Below are positions 6,108-15,252 of a stretch of DNA of 58,964 nucleotides, one piece after another. Each line of letters opens with the position of its first letter. Position 1 is the first letter of the stretch. The position numbers and the translations under genes are program-made. Under the pieces are notes generated by a model. The model did no database searches. It saw only the letters and a program-made list of their open reading frames with translations, and was not told where the DNA came from. Origin of the DNA: Ilyomonas limi (GTDB taxonomy: Bacteria; Bacteroidota; Bacteroidia; Chitinophagales; Chitinophagaceae); the NCBI RefSeq assembly GCF_005233845.1, contig NZ_SZQL01000025.1:1-58964 (forward strand). Reading direction: 5' to 3'.

Positions 6108-8885
6108 ATGACAAAGGACCCTTACCAAATAAAGAAATTATTAAGCACCAAAAATGGCACGTTCACCTATTACAGTCTGGCGGAGCTTGAAAAGCAGGGA
6201 CATGGTATTAGCAAGCTGCCTTTTTCCATTCGTATTCTGTTGGAAAATGCATTACGCAATTTTGATGATTTTGCTGTAACCAAAGAAAACATTGAAACCA
6301 TTCTTCAATGGAAGCCGCTCGGCTCAGATAAAGATATTCCCTTTAAACCCGCCCGCGTATTGATGCAGGATTTTACCGGTGTTCCGGCGGTAGTGGATAT
6401 TGCTTCTCTCCGTGCAGAAATAGCAAGGAAAGGAAAAAATCCCAACGAGATAAATCCATTAATACCTGTTGACCTTATCATTGACCATTCCGTACAGGTT
6501 GATTTTTTTGGAACGGAATATTCTTATGCCCGCAATATGGAGGAAGAGTATAAGCGTAATGAAGAACGCTATCAATTTTTAAAATGGGCACAAAAATCAT
6601 TTAATAATTTCAGCGTGGTTCCTCCGGGCATGGGCATTTGTCACCAGGTGAACCTGGAATATCTATCAAAAGGTGTAATTGAAAGAAACGGAGAAATTTT
6701 TCCTGATACACTGGTGGGAACAGATAGCCATACGCCTATGGTTAATGGAATAGGTGTGGTGGCATGGGGCGTTGGCGGGATAGAAGCGGAAGCCGCCATC
6801 TTAGGGCAACCGATTTATTTTATCATGCCGGAAGTAATAGGATTAAAGTTAACGGGAAAACTTCCGTTGGGTTCTACAGCTACAGATTTGGTACTGACTA
6901 TTGCTGAACTTCTAAGAAAATATGGAGTGGTTGGAAAATTTGTTGAAGTGTTCGGCTCAGCACTTAATAATCTTTCAGTGCCCGACAGGGCAACCATTGG
7001 CAATATGTCTCCCGAATTTGGATGCACGATTACTTATTTCCCGATAGATGATAAAACGCTGGAATATATGCGTAAAAGTAATCGCTCTGAAGAACAGGTA
7101 AAATTGGTGGAAGATTATTGCAAAGCCAATATGCTCTGGAGAACGGGAGCTGAGGATATTGTTTATACAGATGTTATAGCGTTAGATATTTCATCCATAG
7201 AACCTACGGTGGCCGGACCTAAACGACCACAGGATAAAGTCTTATTAAAGGATTTTAAATCAAAATTTATAGGGCTGTTGGATGAAACTTACGGTCGCAA
7301 ATACACAGAAGTAAAACAATTAAGCAATTGGATGGCAGAAGGCGGCAGCCAGCCTATAAAGCAGGCGCCCACTGAGCTAATGCCCGAGCCGGAAATTGAA
7401 GAAACTGTTGTAAACGGAATGAAAAATGTATGGGTAACTTTTGGCAAGGAAAGTTTTATGCTCTCCGATGGTGCTGTAGCTATTGCCGCTATTACTTCCT
7501 GTACCAATACTTCCAATCCATTTGTAATGGTGGGTGCCGGTTTGGTAGCCAGAAAGGCAAGAGAACATGGATTGAAAACGAAACCCTGGGTTAAAACTTC
7601 TTTGGCTCCGGGTTCAAAAGTGGTAACCGATTATCTTGAAAAAGCAGATTTATTAGATGACCTGGAAGCAATGCAATTTCATACAGTCGGCTATGGCTGT
7701 ACCTCCTGCATTGGTAACTCCGGTGCTTTACCGTCTTATGTTGCCAAGGCAATAGATGAACATGACCTGGTGGTAGCTTCAGTGCTTTCGGGCAACAGGA
7801 ATTTTGAAGCCCGGATTCATCCGCAGGTAAGAATGAATTTTTTAATGTCGCCAATGCTGGTGGTTGCCTATGCCATTGCCGGCAGAATTGATATAGACCT
7901 TATCAATGAACCGCTGAGTTTCGACCCCAACCAACAGCCTGTTTATTTAAAAGATATCTGGCCTTCGGATGATGAAATTAACGAGTTGATGAGCAACGTG
8001 CTTTCTCCGACCGATTTTGCTAAAAATTATGGAGAGATATTCGAAGGAAACGACATTTGGAGAAACCTTGTTATCCCGGATGATACGTTATATGTATGGG
8101 ACAAAAGTTCTACGTATATTAAAGAGGCGCCTTTTTTCTATAACCTACCCGATGAAGCACCACCATTAAAAGATATTTCGAATGCAAGAGCTTTATTAGT
8201 GTTGGGCGATAGTATTACTACAGACCATATTTCTCCTGCAGGACAGTTTAACCAGTTTTCTGCGGCAGGCGAATATTTAATCAGCCTCGGCGTAAAAAAG
8301 GAAAATTTCAACTCTTATGGTTCAAGAAGAGGAAACGACGAAGTAATGGTTCGCGGCACCTTCGCCAATGTGCGTATTAAAAATAAACTGGCGCAAAACG
8401 AAGGTGGCTATACACGGTATTTGCCTTCGGGCGAAGAAATGTTTGTTTATGATACTTCAATAAAATACAGGCAGGACCAAACACCATTAATAGTATTGGC
8501 GGGTAAAGAATATGGCAGCGGCTCGTCGAGAGACTGGGCTGCAAAAGGCGCATTCCTGTTGGGTATTAAAGCAATACTGGCAGAAAGTTATGAACGTATC
8601 CACCGCAGTAATTTGGTAGGAATGGGTGTGCTGCCCCTTCAGTATATAACCGGAGACAACACCGAGAGATTAGGGCTCACAGGCAGTGAGCTATTTACCA
8701 TAACAGGCATTGCGGAAAATCTGAAACCTTTAAAAAAAGTGCAGGTGATTGCGCGGAAAGAAGATGGACAGGAAATAAAATTCGAGGCAATAGCACGGAT
8801 AGATTCAAAGATAGAGATTGAATATTATCGCCATGGGGGAATACTGCAATATGTATTGCGGCAATTTCTGGAAAAGACCAATTAA
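6108..8885 (+). CDS. acnA: Aconitate hydratase AcnA
   Basis: A 925-residue monomeric aconitase of the AcnA/IRP1 type that interconverts citrate and isocitrate in the TCA cycle. The [4Fe-4S] ligands are Cys465 in SCTNTSNP and Cys531/Cys534 in YGCTSCIGNSG. Active-site segments include TDSHTPMVNGIG and the swivel-domain motif YGSGSSRDWAAKGA. Length is normal for the family. Its place among stress genes, next to an Fe-S repair-type RIC protein, is notable because its cluster is oxidant-sensitive. It lies 24 bp before the AhpD-like gene. Confidence 0.97.
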   Translation: MTKDPYQIKKLLSTKNGTFTYYSLAELEKQGHGISKLPFSIRILLENALRNFDDFAVTKENIETILQWKPLGSDKDIPFKPARVLMQDFTGVPAVVDIASLRAEIARKGKNPNEINPLIPVDLIIDHSVQVDFFGTEYSYARNMEEEYKRNEERYQFLKWAQKSFNNFSVVPPGMGICHQVNLEYLSKGVIERNGEIFPDTLVGTDSHTPMVNGIGVVAWGVGGIEAEAAILGQPIYFIMPEVIGLKLTGKLPLGSTATDLVLTIAELLRKYGVVGKFVEVFGSALNNLSVPDRATIGNMSPEFGCTITYFPIDDKTLEYMRKSNRSEEQVKLVEDYCKANMLWRTGAEDIVYTDVIALDISSIEPTVAGPKRPQDKVLLKDFKSKFIGLLDETYGRKYTEVKQLSNWMAEGGSQPIKQAPTELMPEPEIEETVVNGMKNVWVTFGKESFMLSDGAVAIAAITSCTNTSNPFVMVGAGLVARKAREHGLKTKPWVKTSLAPGSKVVTDYLEKADLLDDLEAMQFHTVGYGCTSCIGNSGALPSYVAKAIDEHDLVVASVLSGNRNFEARIHPQVRMNFLMSPMLVVAYAIAGRIDIDLINEPLSFDPNQQPVYLKDIWPSDDEINELMSNVLSPTDFAKNYGEIFEGNDIWRNLVIPDDTLYVWDKSSTYIKEAPFFYNLPDEAPPLKDISNARALLVLGDSITTDHISPAGQFNQFSAAGEYLISLGVKKENFNSYGSRRGNDEVMVRGTFANVRIKNKLAQNEGGYTRYLPSGEEMFVYDTSIKYRQDQTPLIVLAGKEYGSGSSRDWAAKGAFLLGIKAILAESYERIHRSNLVGMGVLPLQYITGDNTERLGLTGSELFTITGIAENLKPLKKVQVIARKEDGQEIKFEAIARIDSKIEIEYYRHGGILQYVLRQFLEKTN

Positions 8886-8909
8886 TTATTCATACATAAA
8901 TTATACAGC

Positions 8910-9254
8910 ATGAACAGCAATCAACTTTATCCGGAAGCTACAAGAGAAATGGCTGAAAAGAAAGCGGGTCTTGCTCCTGAAATTACAGATGCTTTCAGAT
9001 ACTTTAGTAAAACAGTTTTCAAAGAAGGTGCATTGCCCGAAAAAACAAAACAACTCATTGCGGTGGCAGTGGCGCATGTAACGCAATGCCTGTATTGTAT
9101 CCGTTCTCATACCAAACAAGCCATGAAAAAAGGGGCAAGCAAACAAGAGATCATGGAAGCAATTTGGGTGGCTGCCGAAATGCGTGCCGGTGGTGCTTAT
9201 GCACATGCTGCCATTGCATTGGATGAAATGGAAGGAAATAAGGCATCCATATAA
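8910..9254 (+). CDS. Carboxymuconolactone decarboxylase/AhpD-like protein
   Basis: A 114-residue, single-domain helical protein with the AhpD-like motif CLYCIRSH (Cys60, Cys63, His67). In AhpD-type members this thiol pair takes part in peroxidase reduction. The flanking sequence (TKQLIAVAVAHVTQ, AIWVAAEMRAGGAYAHA) is typical of the CMD family. The vicinal Cys and His fit an alkylhydroperoxidase-like role better than a true decarboxylase. It is only 24 bp downstream of acnA and is probably cotranscribed. Confidence 0.92.
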   Translation: MNSNQLYPEATREMAEKKAGLAPEITDAFRYFSKTVFKEGALPEKTKQLIAVAVAHVTQCLYCIRSHTKQAMKKGASKQEIMEAIWVAAEMRAGGAYAHAAIALDEMEGNKASI

Positions 9255-9353
9255 CTTGCAGTAGCGTATATACTTTGTATTTAAAATGTTTAATCAAAAC
9301 ATTCATTATAATTACGGCGCAATTCTTTCTTTTAAACAGCGCTAAAAGAAGAT

Positions 9354-9893
9354 ATGAAAGATAAATCTATCTGGACAATCGGTCATTCTACCCGCACGTT
9401 TGAAGAATTTATTGCCCTGTTGCATGCATTTAAAATTGAATTGATTGCCGATGTAAGAAATTATCCTGGTTCGCGAAAGTACCCGCAGTACAACAAAGAT
9501 GCACTGGAGGTTTCTTTACCCCAAAACAACATTCAATACCTTCATTTAAAAAATCTTGGAGGACGAAGAAAGCCAGACGCACATTCTAAAAATATTGGGT
9601 GGCGGCATGTTGCTTTTCGAGGCTATGCCGATTATATGGAAACAGCGGCTTTTAAAGAAGGAATGCAGGAACTTGAAATGGTTGCAATGAAGCAAAGAAC
9701 TGCCTATATGTGTTCCGAAGCAGTGTGGTGGCGATGCCACCGCGCTATGATTTCCGACTATCTAAAGTTACATGGCTGGAACGTAATGCATATTATGAAT
9801 ATTGGTAAAGCAGAAGAGCATCCTTACACCTCGCCTGCACGAATAATAAACGGGGCTTTGAATTATGAAATGGATGTAAATGAAAATGGATAG
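9354..9893 (+). CDS. DUF488 family protein
   Basis: A 179-residue protein that opens with IWTIGHSTRTFEEF and continues with LIADVRNYPGSRKYP, both diagnostic of DUF488. The later segment AYMCSEAVWWRCHRAMI keeps the conserved Cys, His and Arg. The molecular function of the family is not established. The 99-base gap upstream contains a weak AATGTTT/AAACATT hairpin but no clear terminator. It begins a small group with the next two genes, which lie on the same strand at short distances. Confidence 0.92.
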   Translation: MKDKSIWTIGHSTRTFEEFIALLHAFKIELIADVRNYPGSRKYPQYNKDALEVSLPQNNIQYLHLKNLGGRRKPDAHSKNIGWRHVAFRGYADYMETAAFKEGMQELEMVAMKQRTAYMCSEAVWWRCHRAMISDYLKLHGWNVMHIMNIGKAEEHPYTSPARIINGALNYEMDVNENG

Positions 9894-9945
9894 AATTTTA
9901 TTCCTTTTTAAAGCGCAATAACCACCTGATTTATTTCAAATCGAA

Positions 9946-10554
9946 ATGAATACATTGTTAAACAACATACGAGGATGTGAAGTTTGCAAAGAACATTTAC
10001 CATTAGGACCACGGCCGGTTGTCCAGTTAAGCGAATTTTCGAAAATTATTATTATCGGGCAGGCGCCGGGCAGGCGTGTTCATGAAACAGGAATTCCGTG
10101 GAATGATGCGAGTGGAAAAAAATTAAGAGAATGGATGCATGTTGATGAAGCAACGTTTTATGACCCGGTATTTTTTTCTATCCTGCCAATGGGCTTTTGT
10201 TATCCCGGAAAGGGAATCTCAGGCGATTTGCCACCGCGGCCAGAATGTGCTCCGCTATGGCATCCGGAGGTCTTTAAATATTTTAAAAGCGAGCCGCTTA
10301 TTTTGTTGATAGGACAGTATGCCCAACGTTATTATTTAAAGAAAGATTTTAAAGGCAGCCTCACCGAAACGGTAAAAAATTATCAAGGGTTTCTTCCAAA
10401 ATATTTTCCGTTACCACACCCTTCTCCCCGAAATCAAAACTGGGTGAAGATCAACCCGTGGTTTATGAAAGAGGCGATTCCTGAATTACAGAAAAGAGTA
10501 CATTTAGCAATGTACACAGAAGCGCCTTTGAACAGCCTGAATATTTTTAAATAA
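9946..10554 (+). CDS. Uracil-DNA glycosylase family protein
   Basis: A 202-residue protein. The glycosylase motif GQAPG (residues 38-42), followed by GIPWNDASGKKLREWM, matches the UDG superfamily. A later LPHPSPRNQNW supplies the characteristic His-Pro-Ser loop. Two cysteines near the N-terminus (CEVC, residues 11 and 14) are present, but the complete four-Cys Fe-S set of family 4 enzymes is not apparent. It probably removes uracil or a related lesion from DNA; exact substrate specificity cannot be read from the sequence. The next gene starts 5 bp later. Confidence 0.88.
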   Translation: MNTLLNNIRGCEVCKEHLPLGPRPVVQLSEFSKIIIIGQAPGRRVHETGIPWNDASGKKLREWMHVDEATFYDPVFFSILPMGFCYPGKGISGDLPPRPECAPLWHPEVFKYFKSEPLILLIGQYAQRYYLKKDFKGSLTETVKNYQGFLPKYFPLPHPSPRNQNWVKINPWFMKEAIPELQKRVHLAMYTEAPLNSLNIFK

Positions 10555-10559
10555 TCAAA

Positions 10560-11099
10560 ATGAAAACCATACTCATATTTGTGTCAACACTCGATGGAAA
10601 GGTAACAAAATGGGGAAACCCGCATGTTAAGTTGTGGTCATCTCATCAGGATCAGGATTATTATAAAAACGTGTGGAATGAATCCCGGCTCATCGTTATG
10701 GGAAGCACCACATTTAATGCTGAGACATTTAACCCCTCCACTCACCACCAGCTTATTGTTATGACAAGGCAGCCTGATACATACAAAGGGTTGCAGGTTC
10801 CTAACCAAATCGAATTTACAAATGAATCACCCGCTGAAATATTTACACGGTTTAACAATAAAGGATACGAGCAAATGCTGGTAGTTGGAGGTCCGCATAT
10901 CGCCACGTCATTTTTAAAAGAGCAATTAATAGATGAATTATGGCTAACGCTGGAACCAAAGATATTTGGAACAGGTGGCAATTTTGTAACAGATGTAAAC
11001 CTGGATATCAATTTACATTTAATCCACTGTGAAAAAGTAAATGAACAAGGGACATTGATTACTAAATATACAGTGCTGAAAAATAAGATTAAGTTGTAA
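10560..11099 (+). CDS. Dihydrofolate reductase-like / RibD C-terminal domain protein
   Basis: A 179-residue protein with the RibD_C/DHFR fold: STLDGKVTKWG near the N-terminus, IVMGSTTFNAETF, and the cofactor segment MLVVGGPHIATSFL. It is probably an NAD(P)H-dependent reductase of unknown substrate, since members of this group are generally not the essential folate enzyme. It lies 5 bp after the UDG-like gene. The last two sense codons and the stop are inside the left arm of a 210-bp inverted repeat, so the C-terminus may have been altered by insertion of that element. Confidence 0.88.
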   Translation: MKTILIFVSTLDGKVTKWGNPHVKLWSSHQDQDYYKNVWNESRLIVMGSTTFNAETFNPSTHHQLIVMTRQPDTYKGLQVPNQIEFTNESPAEIFTRFNNKGYEQMLVVGGPHIATSFLKEQLIDELWLTLEPKIFGTGGNFVTDVNLDINLHLIHCEKVNEQGTLITKYTVLKNKIKL

Positions 11100-11300
11100 G
11101 CAGATGATGGTTAAAGATGGTCGTATTCGTCATTGCGAGCGACAGTGAAGCAATCTGTGATTAGCTATAAATCATTATCTGTGGCTTAGCTAGAACTTTA
11201 AAATAAGTGTTCAATACTAATGGTTTATCATGATCTTATTAACATCCGCAGATTGCTTCGCGTTGCTCGCAATGACGGGTGCATCATCTGCTTACAACTT
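11091..11300. repeat. Nested inverted repeat (REP/MITE-like), 210 bp
   Basis: The outer arms 11091-11109 and 11282-11300 are perfect 19-bp inverted copies. Inside them, CGTCATTGCGAGC (11128-11140) pairs with 11265-11277, and GAAGCAATCTG (11147-11157) pairs with 11249-11259. The inner arms look like the dispersed CATTGCGAGC/GAAGCAATCT intergenic repeats common in bacterial genomes. No transposase gene is inside, so the element is non-autonomous. The remainder of the 11100-11418 gap has only a 9-bp tandem duplication (TCCAATTAC at 11372 and 11381). Confidence 0.85.
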
Positions 11301-11418
11301 AAACATATTCGTATAACAGTGTACTACATATGCTGTGCTAAAAATAAGATGATAACGTAACCTCTGCTGTGTCCAATTACTCCAATTACTATCGTGAAGG
11401 TTTTTTAATTATAAATAC

Positions 11419-14058
11419 ATGCAGAATATTAATGAGGAGGAGGAACAAAAACGGTTAAATGAAAATTATTCCAAGACGAAAAATTGGTTGAAGTGGGGAC
11501 CATACCTGTCTGAAAGACAATGGGCTACCGTAAGAGAAGATTATAGTTCTAATGGCGATGTTTGGAATTATATTACTCATGATATGTCCCGCTCAAAAGC
11601 GTATCGCTGGGGCGAAGATGGAATAGCAGGTATTGCTGATAACCTCCAAAGAATATGCTTTGCCATTGCTTTATGGAACGGCAAAGACGATATATTAAAG
11701 GAAAGATTATTTGGACTAACACCTAACTACGGAAATCATGGTGAGGATGTAAAAGAACTGTATTACTATCTTGATAATACGCCTTCGCATTCCTACATGA
11801 AATATTTGTATAAATATCCACAGGCAGCTTTTCCTTATCATGACCTGGAGCAAACAAACAGAAAACGCAATAAAGATGATGATGAATATGAGATAACTGA
11901 TACCGGGATATTTGATGGCAACCGCTATTTTGATGTTTATACTGAATATGCCAAAAGGGATGAAGAAGATATCTGTATCAGGATCACTGTATATAACCGG
12001 TCTGAGGATAATGCACCCATTACCTTATTACCAACGTTGTGGATGCGCAATCTTTGGTCTTATGGTTTGGCTAACGGGAAGCCTGTAATTGAATTAATAA
12101 AAAATGAGATGACCGGTGAATTAAAAATCACCAACATGCAGGTAGGAGAATACTCATTTTATTTTCAAAAAACAGCCACTGTTTTATTTACAGAAAACGA
12201 CACAAATACACAACGTTTATATAACGCACCTAATAAAAGTCCTTTTGTAAAAGATGCTTTTCATAATGCGGTTATTCACGAGGGTTTTGCATTATTCAGC
12301 AACAAAAAAAATGGCACCAAATGTTCGCCCGTTTATCACTTCAATATAGAACCCGGAGGTTCTGTTATTATTAAATTGCGTTTGAGCAAGCAATCCTTAC
12401 CAGATCCTTTGAATCGTGAATTTGATGAAGTATTTACAAAGCGAATACACGAGGCAAATGAATTTTATAGCCATCTTATAAAATCAGCAAATGAAGATTT
12501 AAAAAACATACAACGGCAGGCCTTTGCCGGAATGTTATGGAACAAACAATTTTATTATTTTGATATTCCTTCGTGGTTAAATGGCGACAAAGGTCAGCCG
12601 GCGCCACCGGTACAGCGAAAGTCTGGTCGTGATAGCGATTGGCCTACACTAAATAACGAAGATATTATTTCGATGCCCGATAAATGGGAATATCCCTGGT
12701 ATGCCACCTGGGACCTTGCTTTTCACTGTATTCCTTTTGCTATGCTGGATGCGCAATTTGCAAAAGATCAACTGGTGCTTTTATTAAGGGAATGGTATAT
12801 GAGTCCCAACGGCCAGTTGCCTGCTTATGAGTGGTCGTTTAGCGATGTAAATCCGCCGGTACATGCCTGGGCCTGTATGCAGGTGTATAAAACAGATAAA
12901 GAACGAACCGGCAATGGAGATACTTTATTTCTGGAAAGAATTTTTCAAAAGTTGCTGATCAATTTCACATGGTGGGTTAACCGCAAAGACCGGTTTAATA
13001 ACAACGTTTTTGAAGGAGGTTTTTTAGGGCTGGATAATATTGGATTATTTGACAGAAATAAAGTACCCGGCGGAGGCGTTTTGCAGCAGGCAGATGGTAC
13101 CGCATGGATGGGAATGTATTGCCTGAATATGCTGGAAATAGCACTCGAACTGGCGCAGTCTAACGTTGCCTATGAAGACCTCGCTACTAAGTTTTTTGAA
13201 CATTTCACTTATATCGCCAGCTCACTGAACCGAATCAGCCAGGATTTTCCGGGATCATGGGATGAAGAGGAAGGTTTCTTTTACGACGTGCTGAAAATGC
13301 CCAATGGAAAATTTATTCCCATTAAAGTCCGCTCACTTGTTGGTCTTACCACCTTGTTTTCGGTTCATGTTATTAATAAAGAATTGCTGGAAAAAGTTCC
13401 CGAATTCCACCGCCGTTTGAAATGGTTTGTACGATACCGGCAAAAAAATAATCAATATAAGGTCATAGAAGATATAGATGCGAAGAGTGGCATATTACTT
13501 TCGCTGGTGCCATATAAAAGATTAAAAAAGATTTTAAATGCCTTGCTTGATGAAAATGAATTTTTATCGCCTGGTGGCATTAGGTCGCTTTCAAAAATTC
13601 ATCAAAAGCCCTATAAAATCATTATTGATGGTAAAGAGTTTGGCCTTAACTATCAGCCTGGTGAATCAAACTCTGATTTATTTGGGGGCAACTCTAACTG
13701 GCGTGGACCTGTCTGGATGCCGATGAATTATCTGATAATTCTGGCGCTGGAGAAGTATCATAAATATTTTCAGAATGAATTACTGGTTGAGTTGCCGTCG
13801 CATTCAGGAAATATGGTAAATCTTGAAACGGTTGCAAATGAATTGCGGAGGCGTTTGACCAACATATTTGCTATGAATTTAAAAGAAAAGAGACTTTTAA
13901 ATGGACAGAATAATATATTCAACCACAATAAACATTTTAAAGATCTTGTATTGTTTTATGAATGTTTTCATGGAGATAATTGCCGGGGAATAGGTGCTTC
14001 GCATCAAACCGGGTGGACGGGTATCATTACAGAAATTATTCGAAAATTAAACCCTTAA
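11419..14058 (+). CDS. GH63/MGH1-like glucosidase
   Basis: An 879-residue protein with no signal peptide, so probably cytoplasmic. The N-terminal part (LSERQWATVREDYS, GEDGIAGIADN) and the (alpha/alpha)6-barrel segments WYATWDLAFH, ADGTAWMGMY and WRGPVWMPMNY are characteristic of GH63-type and mannosylglycerate-hydrolase-like enzymes. Proteins of this type are generally annotated as glucosidases acting on alpha-linked oligosaccharides or compatible solutes. The substrate cannot be assigned here. It stands alone, with a 319-base gap upstream and no clear terminator immediately downstream. Confidence 0.85.
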   Translation: MQNINEEEEQKRLNENYSKTKNWLKWGPYLSERQWATVREDYSSNGDVWNYITHDMSRSKAYRWGEDGIAGIADNLQRICFAIALWNGKDDILKERLFGLTPNYGNHGEDVKELYYYLDNTPSHSYMKYLYKYPQAAFPYHDLEQTNRKRNKDDDEYEITDTGIFDGNRYFDVYTEYAKRDEEDICIRITVYNRSEDNAPITLLPTLWMRNLWSYGLANGKPVIELIKNEMTGELKITNMQVGEYSFYFQKTATVLFTENDTNTQRLYNAPNKSPFVKDAFHNAVIHEGFALFSNKKNGTKCSPVYHFNIEPGGSVIIKLRLSKQSLPDPLNREFDEVFTKRIHEANEFYSHLIKSANEDLKNIQRQAFAGMLWNKQFYYFDIPSWLNGDKGQPAPPVQRKSGRDSDWPTLNNEDIISMPDKWEYPWYATWDLAFHCIPFAMLDAQFAKDQLVLLLREWYMSPNGQLPAYEWSFSDVNPPVHAWACMQVYKTDKERTGNGDTLFLERIFQKLLINFTWWVNRKDRFNNNVFEGGFLGLDNIGLFDRNKVPGGGVLQQADGTAWMGMYCLNMLEIALELAQSNVAYEDLATKFFEHFTYIASSLNRISQDFPGSWDEEEGFFYDVLKMPNGKFIPIKVRSLVGLTTLFSVHVINKELLEKVPEFHRRLKWFVRYRQKNNQYKVIEDIDAKSGILLSLVPYKRLKKILNALLDENEFLSPGGIRSLSKIHQKPYKIIIDGKEFGLNYQPGESNSDLFGGNSNWRGPVWMPMNYLIILALEKYHKYFQNELLVELPSHSGNMVNLETVANELRRRLTNIFAMNLKEKRLLNGQNNIFNHNKHFKDLVLFYECFHGDNCRGIGASHQTGWTGIITEIIRKLNP

Positions 14059-14160
14059 TTGCATGTATTAAACCCGCTTTTGTTTTATTATAGAACCTAT
14101 GTGTGCAAAAGGGAAATAGTAGCAATTCCAACCCAACTATCATTACCGATTTTAGTATGA

Positions 14161-14375
14161 TTAATATCCCGGGAATTCTTCTGTTCTGATATTATCGTCA
14201 TCAACACCTGCTTCGTTCAGTGTTTTGCAGATAGCAGTTACCATAGCTGCAGGGCCGGAAACGTAATAATGGGGCAAGGTTAAATCACCTATATACTTTT
14301 GCAACATTTCCCCGGTAAAGACACCTCTTTCGCCCTGCCATTCTTCTGATCGTTCAGTGGCTGTCATAGACAGCA
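14161..14375 (-). pseudogene. Remnant of ferredoxin-NADP reductase-like flavoprotein (C-terminal end)
   Basis: The minus strand encodes the end of an FNR-type NAD(P)-binding domain: MTATERSEEWQGERG, then LPHYYVSGPAAMVTA and the terminal DDDNIRTEEFPGY. These are the last ~70 residues of such reductases. The FAD-binding part and the first half of the NAD-binding domain are absent; upstream the frame becomes unrelated hydrophobic sequence. No intact copy is nearby. The fragment appears to be left from a deletion. Confidence 0.7.
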
Positions 14376-14579
14376 ACAAACGTGATACAATAATAAGAAA
14401 CTGAAGAATATACTCCGCAAATTCTTTGACAACACGCATCTAATTATGCCTGCTGTTAAAATGATAAACAATGTTGCATGAAAACCTTGGTAAATAAATG
14501 CTGCTCCTGATCTGATTATTACAATTAAGAAAGTATGAATTAAACGTGCTATCCTTGAGGGATAGCAAATAATAAAGAA

Positions 14580-14623
14580 AAACAAACTTCAGCTATCGAA
14601 GAAACGATGGCTGAAGTTTGTTT
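14580..14623. terminator. Hairpin terminator (bidirectional)
   Basis: A perfect 14-bp stem, AAACAAACTTCAGC (14580-14593) pairing with 14610-14623, encloses a 16-base loop that itself has ATCG/CGAT complementarity. A-rich and T-rich flanks are present on either side, so it may act in both directions. It closes the minus-strand group that ends with the 58-residue membrane protein at 14646. Confidence 0.7.
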
Positions 14624-14645
14624 CCGCCGATTTACAAAGAAATTC

Positions 14646-14822
14646 TTATATTGATTTTTTGTCCCAACTGGTATGTACCTGCCTGAATTTTAGTCTTCTT
14701 TGGCTTTCAAGGTATTCATCAAGAATTTCCCGGTTTTTACGTAAATCTCTTTTGTACTTAATAATGAACCAGATTAAAAAGAGAATAAGTAAGATTATTA
14801 TTCCGAATAATGTCCAACCCAT
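14646..14822 (-). CDS. Small single-pass membrane protein (58 aa)
   Basis: A short minus-strand gene starting ATG at 14822 and ending TAA at 14646-14648. The first 21 residues form a strongly hydrophobic helix (LFGIIILLILFLIWFII). A basic and then charged cytoplasmic tail follows (KYKRDLRKNREILDEYLES) and ends in WDKKSI. It lies 23 bp downstream of the GreA-like gene and is followed by the hairpin at 14580-14623, consistent with being the last gene of the group. No family is recognised; function unknown. Confidence 0.65.
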   Translation of the reverse strand: MGWTLFGIIILLILFLIWFIIKYKRDLRKNREILDEYLESQRRLKFRQVHTSWDKKSI

Positions 14823-14845
14823 GTTTTATAGTTTTATTGTTAATG

Positions 14846-15247
14846 CTATTCTTTCTGATTGTAAACTTTCATTATTGTAAATGTTTTGCTACCTGCCGGT
14901 ACATCCCACTTTATTTTTTCTCCTTGTCTGAAGCCTATAAGAGCAGTACCAACAGGAGCAAACACCGAAATCTTTCTTTCCTTTATATCTGCCTTTTCGG
15001 GAAGAACTAGAACAAGTTCAATCAATTTGTCTTTACTGCCTTCTTTTACAATTACCCTTGAGTTAAGCCTCACAACGTCTTCAGGTAGCTCAGTTTTTTT
15101 AACCAGCGTTGCTTTTTTTAATTCTTCCTGCAGTAATGCTGCGTTCTTCCGGTCAAAATCCCTTACAGAACTTGAACCTTTTATATAAGCGTTTAAGGTC
15201 TCATAATCCTCGTATGCTATTATTATTTTACTTTTAGTTGTTTTCAT
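14846..15247 (-). CDS. GreA/GreB-family (Rnk-like) factor
   Basis: A 133-residue protein made of a short N-terminal helical region (residues about 15-50) and a C-terminal FKBP-like GreA/GreB domain with SVFAPVGTALIGFRQGEKI and WDVPAGSKTFTI. The long coiled coil of true GreA (about 158 residues) is shortened, as in Rnk-type proteins. Those bind RNA polymerase but may not stimulate transcript cleavage. It is 5 bp downstream of the glutamate-synthase-like gene and so probably cotranscribed with it. Confidence 0.85.
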   Translation of the reverse strand: MKTTKSKIIIAYEDYETLNAYIKGSSSVRDFDRKNAALLQEELKKATLVKKTELPEDVVRLNSRVIVKEGSKDKLIELVLVLPEKADIKERKISVFAPVGTALIGFRQGEKIKWDVPAGSKTFTIMKVYNQKE

Positions 15248-15252
15248 TGTGT

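Noticed and set aside
14364-14585. Minus-strand 73-codon hydrophobic ORF upstream of the flavoprotein remnant
   Set aside because: Overlaps the remnant in another frame, Leu/Ile/Phe-rich without family resemblance; could be membrane-domain debris but unsupported.
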